Shown here piece by piece: positions 47,087 to 59,700 of a stretch of DNA of 64,000 bases (position 1 is its first letter; the number at the start of each line of letters is the position of its first letter). Both the position numbers and the translations under genes were made by a program. Under the pieces are notes generated by a model, which searched no databases, had not been told where the DNA came from, and saw only the letters and a list, made by a program, of their open reading frames with translations. The stretch is taken from NCBI RefSeq assembly GCF_035046505.1, contig NC_089822.1, positions 111,617,307 to 111,681,306 of the forward strand, read 5' to 3'. Source of the DNA: Tiliqua scincoides. Taxonomy: Eukaryota; Chordata; Lepidosauria; Squamata; Scincidae.

Positions 47087-47446
47087 CAGTGTACCTCAAC
47101 CAGTGAGTGGTGTTTGTACCACTGGTGGTATTTGAGGTGGTATCCACTGGTACTTGTGGGACTCCCCCAGACCACTGCCACCTGGCAGCAAGTCCAGCAG
47201 TACAGTGCAACAAGAGGCAGTAGGAGGACCTACCTACTTAGTGGGCAGATCTCCAGCATGTGCTTTGTGCAAACTCAAAGACCTCTCCTCTGCCCTGTGC
47301 CTCTGACCGGCGTTTGTTGCATTGTATCTGGCTTCCCAATCCAGAAGCAACTGGTGATGATGTCATTGCCAGTTATTTCCAGAAGTACTTTCAATAGGTG
47401 GACGATGCAGAGTGGTACAGCGGGGGACAAACGTTGAGAAACACTG
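47087..47446. mobile_element. hAT-like MITE in GTF2F1 intron 1
   Basis: CAGTGTACCTCAACCAGTGA at the left and AACGTTGAGAAACACTG at the right; body aligns with 44330-44667. The flanks CTCTAGCG and CTCTTGGA agree at 5 of 8. Only 270 bases upstream of the exon carrying the GTF2F1 start codon. Confidence 0.75.
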
Positions 47447-47771
47447 CTCTTGGATGATCTGTGCATTCATTTCATTTTTTATGTTTTTTTCTGCACATGA
47501 TCAGAAACACTGACCATTTATAAAGGTTCTACTCAGAGTAAAGTCTTTTTGCACATGCTTTTTGATGTGGTAATCCTATTTGGGACTTTTTCTAACTCCC
47601 CTTAGCCCTTTTACATTTTTATTCTCTATCTTTCCACCTCCATCCCTACTCTGACTTCAATCTTAGTTCCCATTCCTGTGCGTGAAACTGACTGTTCCAT
47701 CTTTTTCTTCTTTCAGACTGGTACTTTTAGAGAAGTTCAGTGGATGATTGCACAGCACAGCGCATCCAGAT

Positions 47772-50700
47772 ATGTCATCTTTGGTGAGTTCTCATTACAT
47801 TTGGGGTTCAGATGAAGAGTTCACTGATGTGTAAGCTTATCTAGTTCTGGTTCCCTTCCCTTTCTGTGGGTCCCTATTGCTGCTTTTCAGTTAAGTCAGT
47901 GGCACCCAGAGTGATGACCACGGTCCTACAAAAATGCGGTCCCTGTCCAGACCACAGCTTTTTGTTCTGCCTCCACACAGCTGCTGCTCTTGGCACTAGG
48001 GCGCTCTGGGAAGTTGTATCTGTTGCCTGGCATCCCAGAAGGCTGCGCGACAGGACATCCAGGCAGATGCAACCGTCCAGAGTGTCCTGGTGCCAAGAGC
48101 AGCAGCTGTGTGGAGGCAGAACAAAAAGCTGTGGTCTGGACAGGACAACCATTATATAAATACTTTTTTCAACAAAAAAAGTCCACAAAGCAATTTATGT
48201 AGCAAAATCAGTGAAAAGATTACACAAGTTCCAAATTCCACAAAGTTCCAGTTCTAAATTACACAATTGAAAAGAGATACCAGCAAACAGCCACTAGAAG
48301 ACAGTATGCTGGGGTAAAGAGGAACAGTTGCTCTATTCCTACTAAATAAGAGAGCCACTACTCAGAAAGAATCCTCTTCACCCAGTTAGCAGGCATGTGC
48401 TGTCTTTTCCAGATTCCTGACCCAATGCCACACTCCATCTTCTAGCAAGTGTTGTGATGTTGTAGGGTAAACCCCTGTTCCTTGTCAAAATGATGTTTCC
48501 AGCTGTCTGGCAGAGTGCTAATGTCCATCTACACCCAGACTGGAACTAACTCTGTCTCCCCTTCTCCATGCCATGCCCCTAGTTGGAAGGTGATTGAAGA
48601 GTGTGTGCAGTTCCCTTGAAACTGCTCCAAAGTTTTTCATTTCCTTGATTTCCAAAGATGCCATACCTGACTTTGCAGTTTGGGGAGGGCGGTGGCTGTC
48701 ACTAAGGTGACATTGTGTTGCACCCTAATTCTTTTTTAGATTTTTTATCTTATTATTATAATTGCTGTCTGTAGTTTATGTATAGCAAAGCAAAGCTTAC
48801 CATTCAGCAGAATCATCCACTCTGTTTAAAATTAACATAATTCTTGCAATCTGTGCTGAACATTTTGCCTTCTAGAGCTGTTGTGGGAAAGCTTGACCAG
48901 TGCTCTTCTTTTAGTTGCTTTTTTACCTATTGTTGTTTTTGTAGGGGACCACCAGCCAGACAGGTACTGAATATGTGGTTCGTGTTCCCAAGTAAGTACT
49001 TCTCTATTTTTACTTCGTTGTCTTAAATCACATTTGGTAATATTTCTGCTTTCAGCTAAGCAAGCATGACTTAGTACCATCTAGACTGCAGGGATGCTTA
49101 GTACTGCAGGGATGCTTACTGCAGGGATGCTGTAAGCCATCTAGGTTTACAGGTTACAAGCCATGATGTGTATATGCAACCTCCTGGTTTTAGAAATGGG
49201 CTATGTCAGAATGCCAGATGCAAGGGAGGGCACCAGGATTCAGGTCTGTTGTTATCTGGTGTGCTCCCTGGGGCATTTGGTGGGCCACTATGAGATACAG
49301 GAAGCTGGACTAGATGGGCCTATGGCCTGATCCAGCAGGGCTGCTCTTATGTTCTTATGTAATGAAATATCTGGAAAAGTGTTGCTTGCTTCTATTAGGG
49401 TTCTTGGCCAGGATGTATTTCAATGTTAGCCTCATGCTCCACAAGCCGAGTTTAGATAGAATGAAACCCTGAGACCCAGTCCCTTGAGCCAAGGTCATTG
49501 TTAGCATCAATTTTTCCAATGTTGGGACAGATTCCCCCTTTAGGGGAGACACAAGGTACTTGGAAGAGGATCATGAAGTGCCAGAGAGGGAGATGATCAT
49601 GCAGCAGGCAGAAGTAGAGGTTTCTAGGCTTCAGCCTAGAAAAGAAATGCCTGAGGGGGGACATGATTGAGACATACAAAATTATGCATGGGAAGGATAA
49701 AGTGGATAGAGAGATGCTCTTTACACTCACACATAACACCAGAACCAGGGGACATCCACTAAAATTGAGTGTTGGGAGAGTTAGGACAGACAAAAGAAAA
49801 TATTTCTTTACTCAGCATGTGGTCGGTCTGTGGAACTCCTTGCCACAGGATGTGGTGACGGCATCTGGCCTGGATGCCTTTAAAAAGGTATTGGACAAGT
49901 TTCTGGAGGAAAAATCCATTATGGGTTACAAGCCATGATGTGTATGTGCAACCTCCTGATTTTAGAAATGGGCTATGTTACATGCAAGAGAAGGCACCAG
50001 GATGTAGGTCTCTTGTTATCAGGTGTGCTCCCTGGGGCATTTGGTGGGGCCGCTGTGAGATACAGGAAGCTGGACTAGATGGGCCTATGGCCTGATCCAG
50101 TGCGGCTCTTCTTACGAGGTGCTTTGCTCCCAGCAGTAGAGATTTAGCATAGCAGCTTCCAAATCTGCTTTGCTAATCGTAGAAGCTGCAGAATGTCAGG
50201 GAACATACCTTCTCTCACTTTAACCTGTATGCTGAAATACCTACCTGCCTCATCACTCTCTGCAGGCAGCAGCACGATGGGTTTCTGCTTTAGGCCAGAG
50301 AAGGGCAACTCCCTCAAAGCGTGGAGTGTTCTGATGTTGCTCAACATGTGGTGGTTCTCAGCCCTGATTTGACTTTTTTCTTGCTTTCTCTCTTCATAGA
50401 AACACCTCCAAAAAATACAACATTATGGCTTTCAATGCCGCGGACAAGGTCAACTTTGCCACTTGGCATCAGGTAGGTCCCTTGGAATCCACTCTTTGTA
50501 CAAGAAGGCACTTAGCATGCAGTGGGGTCGCTACTCTTGGAAGTATAAAGGAGCAGGAAACAAATGGCTCCCTTGCACCCCTCCCACTTTACAGAGATAG
50601 TGTGATATTCTCTCCTGCTGCTTCCTAGGCAAAGATGGAACGAGATCTTAGCAATAAGAAGATCTACCAAGAAGAAGAGATGCCTGAGTCAGGAGCTGGC

Positions 50701-53700
50701 AGTGAGTTCAACCGTAAACTGCGTGAGGAGGCACGGCGCAAAAAATACGGCATTGTCCTGAAGGAATTCAAAGCTGAAGACCAGCCCTGGATCCTGAAAG
50801 TCAATGGCAAAGCTGGGCGCAAGTGAGCAGTTGTTGATGCCCTTTGTCAGATGGGGGCTGTTATTGCTGGTTTGTCTGCTTTTCTCAAGGGGTCCAGCTT
50901 TGTTTGATGGGCAGTGGAACAACTGATAGTACTATGCATGTCTACTCATAAGTAAGCCCCATTGTGTTAAATTGGGCTTACTCACAAGTAAATGTGCATA
51001 GGATTGCAGCCTCAGTCTTACTCAAGCAGTCTTGAAAGCAAGGGGCAGTGAGTCAATGAAAGAGCATCTGATTTGTAGGCAGAAGGTCCCAGGTTCAATC
51101 CCCAGTATCTCCAGATAGGGCAGGCAGAACCCTGGAGAGCTGTTGTCAGTCTGTGCTGACAGTATTGACCATGATGAATCAGTGGTCTAATTCAGTGTAA
51201 GGCAGCTTCTTATGTTCCTAGCTTTAAAAAATCCCATGTTTTGCAACCCAAAAACTCAGATTCTATATCTGGAATATTAGACAAATTTCTATAAATGGTA
51301 GTATTCTCAACCAGTTAAAGAATTTAAAGTTTATTCATGCTATTAAGATCTGTGTTGCAGTTGCCTGCTGGAGGGCTTTCTGTAGCCTACAGAGGCAGTA
51401 TGCATCCGCCTGCGGCCTCTGTGGGCTTCAGAATGGCCCATAGAGCCAAGAAAAGTGTTGGAAGTCACAAGTGACATTTTTATGCCCTTTAAGGCATTCT
51501 GAGCGCCCCCCCCCCCCGGCTTCACTGAGCCTATTCAGTTTGTATGCTTTGTTCTGGCTCCAAAGGTGAGGAAAAGGTTGCAAAACATACTCCTTTGTAT
51601 ATCTATTCTCTGGAACAGGGGTCTCCAAAGGCTGGAGTTGGTCAGGTATAGAAAAGAGGATAGATTAGTTTATACATAGCTAAAAATTTGCACAATAGCA
51701 GAAGAGTGTTTGAATTCGTGCAGCTATGGGGCTGTTTGTTGTCTCTCACTCTCAGTGACAGCAACTGGCCCAACAATTGCTTCATCTGGCCTGTTTAAAA
51801 CTACTGAGTGCTGCGAATTGAATCTCACCCTGTAACATTTTTGAAGCTACCATCTGTTTTGCTTTTTGTTTTTGGCTCAGATTCAAGGGTGTGAAGAAGG
51901 GTGGTGTGACAGAAAACACCTCCTACTACATCTTCACACAGTGTCCAGATGGTGCTTTTGAAGCCTTCCCTGTCAACAATTGGTACAACTTTACGCCCAT
52001 TGCCAAGCACCGCACGCTGACTGCAGAGGAAGCAGAGGAGGAGTGGGAGCGGTAAGTGCACAAGGTTTCATCTTAAGCAAGGTATATCACACAGTGGTCT
52101 GCGAGTCTGAGAATTTATTTACTGTACTTCTACCCTGATTTTCTCTCCAAAGGGACCCAAGACAGCTTACAAAAATTTCAAGAATTACAAAGCACATAAA
52201 ATCACAGTTAAAAACAAAATTCATACATTAAAACCCTTCCCAATTAAGAACATTTTAAAACAGCAATAAAACATTAATACAATTAATACATTGATACAAT
52301 AATACATTAATACAAGAATAAGAGCAGCAGCAATCTTATAAAAACCCTAAGCTTGTAAAAGCCAAATGTTAAAAAAGCAGAGTACTCAAAAGTCTTGTTT
52401 ATAAAGAAATGTCTTCAGACCTTGCTGGAAGGTTTCCAGGGAGGGAGTAGTTTGTGAATCAAGAGGGAGGTTTTCCATAAACATTGGTGCCACTGCTGAG
52501 GAGGCCCTATTTTTCGCTGCCACCCCTCACACCTCCCTGGGCAGCAGTCGCAACGACCCAGTTTGAAATACCACTGGACTACCTCAACATGCTGCAAGCA
52601 TATCTATGCAGATTTGTGGTGCAGCCCCATTTGGATGACTGTGTACCATTCTGTTCCCCAGGATATTGTACAGCTTGAAAAGGTGTAGCCCAGAGAATCA
52701 GTAGGTTGGAGTACCTGCTCCATGAGGAAGGGCTGCAACGTTTGAGGCTTTTTAGTTTAGCAGAAAAGTGACTTAAGCAGGGAGCACATGGTAAGGGTTT
52801 CTAAAATTGTGCATGATGTGGAGAAAGTAGGTAAAGAGAAGTCAGTCCATCTGCTTCATAGCACCTAAACCCACAGGGTTGTCCAATGAAACAGAAGAGA
52901 TACCTTCAACAGATAGAAGAGTACTTCAAAAGTAAGTAAGTTCACATGGAGCACAATTAACCTGTGGAAGTTGCTGCCTAAGGGTGTGGCAATAGCCTGG
53001 AGGGGACAAGACCAATTCACTGAGGATAAATCAGTCAGTTACTGCTCACTATAATGGTGAGGTGCCACCCCCAGGTACCAAGGTAGGATGCTGGTAAGCA
53101 ACAGCAGAGAGGTGCTACTCTTCTCAAGTTCTGCTTGTGGGGAAACAAGGTTCTGGGTTTTGGGGTCCTTTGGCCTGATCCAGCAAGCTGCTCTTATATT
53201 CTTTTAAGCAGTTAACAGTACAGGTCCAGCCTTGTTATACATGGATTTGACTCAACACGAATGGCCACTGCAAATGGGAAGGAATGTGCTGATCCCTGGA
53301 GAAGGGGAAAAATGCACCCCTTTAAAATCATAGTTTAAAAAACCACTTTTCTTGTTGTAGAGAGAGACAGTCATGCAAGCCATTACAGGTATAACCTAAC
53401 CATCCATAGATTTTTCTCTCTCAATGCAATGAGAAATCTGGATCAACCTGACTTTCTTCCTTGCAGGCGGAACAAAGTTTTGAACCATTTCAGTATCATG
53501 CAGCAGCGACGGCTGAAGGACCAAGGCGATGAAGAAGAGGAGGAGAAGGAGAAAAAAAACAAAAAAAAAGGGAGTGATCTCAAAATCCATGACCTGGAGG
53601 ATGAGCTGGAGATGAGCTCAGACGAAAGCGAGCTAAGCGATGCTGGTGCGAGGGGGTTGAGACCAGGGAGGGTGACTCTGTATTGGATCCCTTGTGCCCC

Positions 53701-56700
53701 CCGCCAGGAGGCTTCAGCTCACTGTGCTATGCTGTGCTCACTCTCAATCCTACTATGTGACTGAGCCATCCAACAGGGGCAGAGATCCTTTCAGAAGAAG
53801 TGGGTGTTTGGTAGAAGCAAGCCCCACACACAGCCCTTGGTTTTTGCATCTAACATTGCCAAACTCTGTGCCTCGGCAAGGAATGATCCCTGTGCTGTGG
53901 AGGAGGGGGCCGTGGACCTCCTTTGACCACTACACGAAGTCTTTAATCTGTTAAAGCTATTTATGGTAGTGGCCTTCATTACGTCAGGTAGCAGAGAGTT
54001 CCATGTGTTTCATGCTCTTTGTTTTCCTTCTGCATGAATGCAATTTGTTGCTGTCAGTTTCACTGGACAGTCTCATGACTTCTGCCTTTTCAGAGAGTGA
54101 ATAACTTTGCCTGTTGTTCTTAAGGTGAGAAGCCAGCCAAACCCAAGAAGAAAGCCCCTCTGACCAAGAAAAAGAAGAAGAAGAAGGGATCTGATGATGA
54201 AGCCTTTGAGGACAGTGATGATGGGGACTTTGAGGGCCAAGAGGTGGATTACATGTCTGACGGATCTAGGTGGGTACCATAGTGGACAGAAACATTTCTC
54301 CCCAGTTGGGACAACAGTTGCCTGGCTGACAACTGTGCATTTCATCCATGTGCTCCTGGTACATGTCCTATTTTGTCCCCAGTGAGACCAGTTACATTCT
54401 CTACCACCACCTTATGTTGCCTCTGTATGTCGTGTGTCTCACATTGGGGGCTTCTCTTTGTCTTCTTACAGTAGCTCGCTAGAGGAAGCAGTGGGCAAGC
54501 CCAAAACCACCAAAGAGGAAGACATCCCAAAAGGTATGTAGTTGAGCAGAAAAAGCTTCCCTTGTACAAGTGAAAACATCCTAGAATCACAGTAACAACA
54601 CAACTAAGAGTGCACTTAAGTTTTGGTGGGCTTTACCCATTGGCCCTGATGGTTTTTTTCTCTTTTTCCTTTATAGATGCATGGTTGCACTTGGTATCTT
54701 GTTGTTAGTTGGCAATTCCTATGTATTTGGATCTTGTTTCTGTCTTCTGTAGCAATCTAGGGAAGTACTTCTCAAAGTGTGGTCCACAGACCAGTTGCCA
54801 CACTAACCATCAGCTGCTGGTCCACAGCATGTCTCCTGGCATTTCCTTCTTTTGGCTTCTTAAATTCTACCAAGGCTTATTGCATGACTTAGAACCTCTC
54901 ACAAGGCCTGGCATGCATCTGAGAAGCCTGAAGAAGGAAGCAGGAAAGATCAGGTAAGTCTACATGCTGTGCACCAGCACAGGTCTGGAGTACATCTACA
55001 TTATAAATGTCTGTGGGTTTAATACCAGTAAGTGTCATGGCTTCCCCCCCCCCCCAAATCCTGGGAATTGTCATTTTGTGAGGGCAGAGGATTCCCTTTT
55101 TCTTTTTTCCTTTTTTATTTTAATAAAAGCAAATAAAATTAAAAAGTAAAGAGATATTGCAAGTTGTGTGGCAAGTGCAGAGATCTCGAACTACACTTCT
55201 TTGTTCTACTGCAAAATCATACAAAATATTAGCTATCAAATCTTAAACAGTCTACTACTTATTAAAAAGTACATTTTCAAAACAAAAGGAAAAATGAGAA
55301 AAACATAAAAATTAAATCCAATCTACTCATCAAATCCATAGGTTATTTGGCCCATTTTTTCCTCAATGCATAGGAAGTCCATTAATGGTTTCCAATGGTT
55401 CATAAAAGTTTTTACTGACTTATCTTTAAGAAGAATTGTAAGTTTATCCATTTCTGCCAAAGCCAATACCTTTAGCTACCATACTTCCAGTGCAGCTATC
55501 TCTGGAATTTTCCAGTATTTGACATACAATGTTCTTACCACAGTTGTCATATATAAAAACATAATTTCATAGTCTTTGTGAATCAAATCATCCAATACTC
55601 CCAACAAAAAAGCTTCTGGTTTCATTTGTAAATGTACCTTAGATATCAACTGCATTTGCTGGGGTATCAAAGTCCAATATTTTTTCACTTTTGTACAGGT
55701 CCACCACATATGATAAAACGTCTTTTACACTTCCAACATCTATTTGGTACATTTTCATACATTTTTGCCAATTTACCTGGAGTCAAATACCATCTATACC
55801 TTATTTTCTAAAAGTTCTCTTTAAGGTTTACATTCAGTGTAAATTTTAATCTTTTAATCCACAAGCTCTCCCATTGCTTCATTTCATGACCAACATTTCT
55901 CACCCATTATATACTCCTTAACCTGTTCCTCTTCTGTCTCATATAAGTAATAACTTATACATTTTTGTAATGGCTTGTTCTTTTACCTGACATAGTTAAC
56001 TCTGCAATAGAGACATACAATTTTCAAAACCATACATTTTCTTATCCATTTGGAATCTCTCCAAAAGCTGTATATATTGAAACCATTGACAACTGAATCC
56101 TTCCCCTGAAAGCTCCTCTCTTGTCTCCATCCTATATTCAGTTTGTGTGAAAATTATTCTATTTCCATATGATAACCAAGTTTCTGTAGAAGAGGATTCT
56201 CTTGTTAGATTTCTAGTGCACGCATTCTCTCCTCCACCTTCCTGTCCTGAACTTCACGTCAGGAAAGGGAATGTGAAAACTAGTGTATGGTAACAGGATA
56301 GATAACACCACTAATTATCTGTTCACACACATACCTAGACTTCCCAATGCCCTCATGTATATAATTCAGCTATTGTCTTTATTGCTTTGAATGGATAGCA
56401 ATAGACAGGCAGGCCCAGTTACCTGATTGGTTTTCATTTTAGTGAGCTGTGGCAAAGGGAAAAGTGCTGACCCTTTTTCTTTCGTTGCCAAGAACAGCCA
56501 CACCATGGACTTTTTCTGCCCCCAACGGCTCTGCATATGTTCCTGTGTCTACTCCTTTCTATTGGCAAGGTCTAGAGGGATCATTTGGTGTAAGAAAAAT
56601 CGACACAGACCTACTTCCTCCAGTCCCATTGCTTTGCAGGTATAGATGAAGCAAGTGAGAGTAGTGAAGAGAGTGAGGAAGAGAAGCCTGTGGAGGAGAA

Positions 56701-59700
56701 GGAAGAGGAAGAAGAGGAGAAGAAGGTCCCCACTCCACAGGAAAAGAAGAAAAAGAAAGGTGAGGATGCTTAGGGTAACAGAGCTGCATAGGAGGGACAT
56801 GGGAAGGGGAAACTATGTGTTATAAGTTCACCAAAGTACAGAATATGGTTTCTGACACAGAATTCAGTTTCTTAAGAATCTCAGTTTTCATTAAAAATTT
56901 TTTTTAAAGATTCTATCCCTTCTGGTTGCAGAACCAGTTTTGAGTGGCTTTGTGTGAACAGTGTCTGCTAGAAATAGGACTGAGTGCGTTTTACAACAGC
57001 TAGCTTTCCCCCATGATTACGAACAGCAGAGTAAGAGGTCACACATACAGTGGTGCCTCGCATAACGGAGTTAATCCGTTCCGCAAATCCTTTCGTTATG
57101 CGAAATTTTCATTGTGCGAATCACGTTTTCCCATAGGAATGCATTGAAATCTAATTAATGCGTTCCTATGGGCAAAAAAGGTCAAAACGAAGTCAAATTT
57201 GGTTTACAAAGTGTTTATTATGTGCTCTTTAAAGGCATACATACTGTAAAGAGGATTTCTAAAATTTGAAGCATACACAAAATTTTTAATTTTTAAAAAA
57301 TTCGTTATGCGAAGCACGGACCTAAAAAGTTTTCGTTATGTGAAGCACGGACCTAAAAAATTTATGCGAAGCACGGCCAGAAATTTCCGTTATGCGAGTT
57401 ACCAAACTCAATCGAAAAACTCTTTCGTTATGCGAGTTTTTCGCTGCGCGGGGCATTCGTTATGCGAGGCACCACTATACTTTGCATACATTTACACAGG
57501 TTGCAGAATTCAGCTTTCTTTGGTGCAGGATTTCAATTCTCCTAGTATGTACAGCGCTGGCCCACTAGAGTGAGTCACCAGCACCACATCTAATTAACTA
57601 ATTAATGCCCAGTGGCATTAGGAGTTTGGGTGTCACAGTGCTGTCTGACCGAATCACCTTGAAGAGAAGCTGGTGCTTATGTGAGGGCTAATGGCAATGT
57701 ATTGCCCCTGGGATGAGCCCTGACAAGGCTTTGGTGGATTTGTCCTCCAAGGCAGATTTATTCATGTGTAATTTTCTGTGAGTGATTTTCTGAACCTACC
57801 ATGAAGGCAGCAATGCCCAATCTGATGTATAAGTTGTTTTGCAGACACCAGTGATGAATCTGAGACATCTGAGGATAGTGATATTGACAGTGAAGCATCT
57901 TCAGCACTCTTCATGACGGTAATCCCAAATGAAGTTAGTTGCAGTGGGGAGTTACAAAGGGCTTGGCTCCTGGGTGGAGATCCACTTTTGTTTCCAGTGC
58001 AGGCCTGGCTTCTAGATGCAGTAGAATGGACTGTGGAGTTGCAGGGTGGGCATCACATTTTTTGTAATGCTCTCCTTTGTTAAAAACTCCTGGCAAGTAG
58101 AAAACCAGCATAGTAAGAAGCAGGCTGAGCCCTTACCCTTCTTCCCAAGGTGCTCATTTTTACTTGAAAAGAATTATTTTTATTCAAGATAACACTTTTA
58201 AAAAAGTGTATCCCCTGAGCTGCAGCCTGAAGTCAATTGACTCTGCCCCATCAAAGTTGTGCTTCTACTTCATGGGTATACCAAGCCTTCATTTCAAGGT
58301 GTGTTGTGTGATGCATTGACCATAGAGCTGAAATTCAAGTGCAGGTCACCTTGATCCAGGGCAGCACCAACAGAGCTTGTATTGCAGCTTATCTTGCTTA
58401 AAAGGTTCCCCTCTATAAATGTTGGAATGTATGTCTAGCCAGCATGGTCCAAATCCAGCTGTGAGTTGGAAACCTTGCATGCAAGCCTGGTGTGCATTGC
58501 TTCCAGCTCTAGTATTTTACTCTTCATATTGTGGAGAAAAATGTAGAAAAGTGAACTTTTTAAGGAAGGCTTTTTGGAAGGATCTGGGCAGACTGGAAGA
58601 CTGCCATCTGCCCTGTTTCCTGTACCTGTCAATGAACATCTCTGATCCTACTTGCTATTGCCAACATCTCATGGGTCTCATCCCACCTTCTTCTCTACAA
58701 TTATGGAAAATTGTCTTTGGGTTAAAGGGCAAGAAAGAATTAAAAATGAAGGAATTGTTTCATGGTAAGTCTACCATGAAAGTCTGTCTAGGGCAGACTT
58801 TCCACAGACAACAATGACTTGAGCAATGTTAGAACTTTTGTTTGTGCTGAACATATTGTCTGCAACCTCATTGACTCAGACGACCTAATACTGATGTGCT
58901 GTACATAGTTCTGCTTGTGGTGAATTTTTGGTAATTCAAAATCAAAGAAATCAAGAAAACAAGTCCACAAAAGCTTCTAGTCTGCCTGCCCTGCATTTTT
59001 ATGTTTATGTGGGGAAGCAGAGAGGGGAAACTTATTTCTTTGCCTGGAGGTGACCCGGCAAGTAGTTGCGGGGGGGCGGGGGCTGTATCTGCAGATCCCA
59101 TATCCATGGATTTATTTATCTGCCAATCAGGTCCACTCCCCCCATGGGTCCCCCTTGCTCTGGGGGGCAGGAGGCGTTCACCCATATCCGTAGTTTCATT
59201 TAACTGTGGGGTTTCTGTTCCAGAACCCCTGCAGATATGGGTGCACGTCTGTTTTTATAAACAGGAGTTAGGCAAGCCGGCTCCATGATGATTATGATTC
59301 TGCCTCTCCTTCCTTCACTGATTTGCTTCTGTGGGTTAGTTTGGAGCAGCAACCCCTCACATGAGGAGAAGTGGGGGCACATTGCTGCAGTCCTGAGTAC
59401 CCAGCACACTGGCCCCCCACCTCAAATTTGTCCCAATTATGCAGTTTAAATGTTACATTATAGTAGCATGTGATTAGGGGGCCCATTCAGACATTCCAAG
59501 GCACAAGACCAGTGCTTTCAGGGGCTGAAGCAGCATGCCTCTGCTTCTTATTACACAGTGGGCTGCCACTTGGACTGTATCATCTGAACCTGCCCTGTAG
59601 TTGCTTTTACAGCATTAGCTGAATTTTAGAGGTGACTGGTTAACCTTGTGTTTCTTTTCTTCATGCTCAGTAAGCATTTTAGCCCAGATGCATAAGGTGC

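Noticed and set aside
46586-47437. A 283-residue open frame upstream of GTF2F1 coding exons, with overlapping frames on both strands
   Set aside because: It runs across the promoter, an intron and a hAT-like MITE, has low-complexity composition and no family resemblance. The length reflects GC-rich sequence.
49663-49938. 91-residue frame that looks conserved
   Set aside because: It is the CR1 ORF2 C-terminus, not a host gene.
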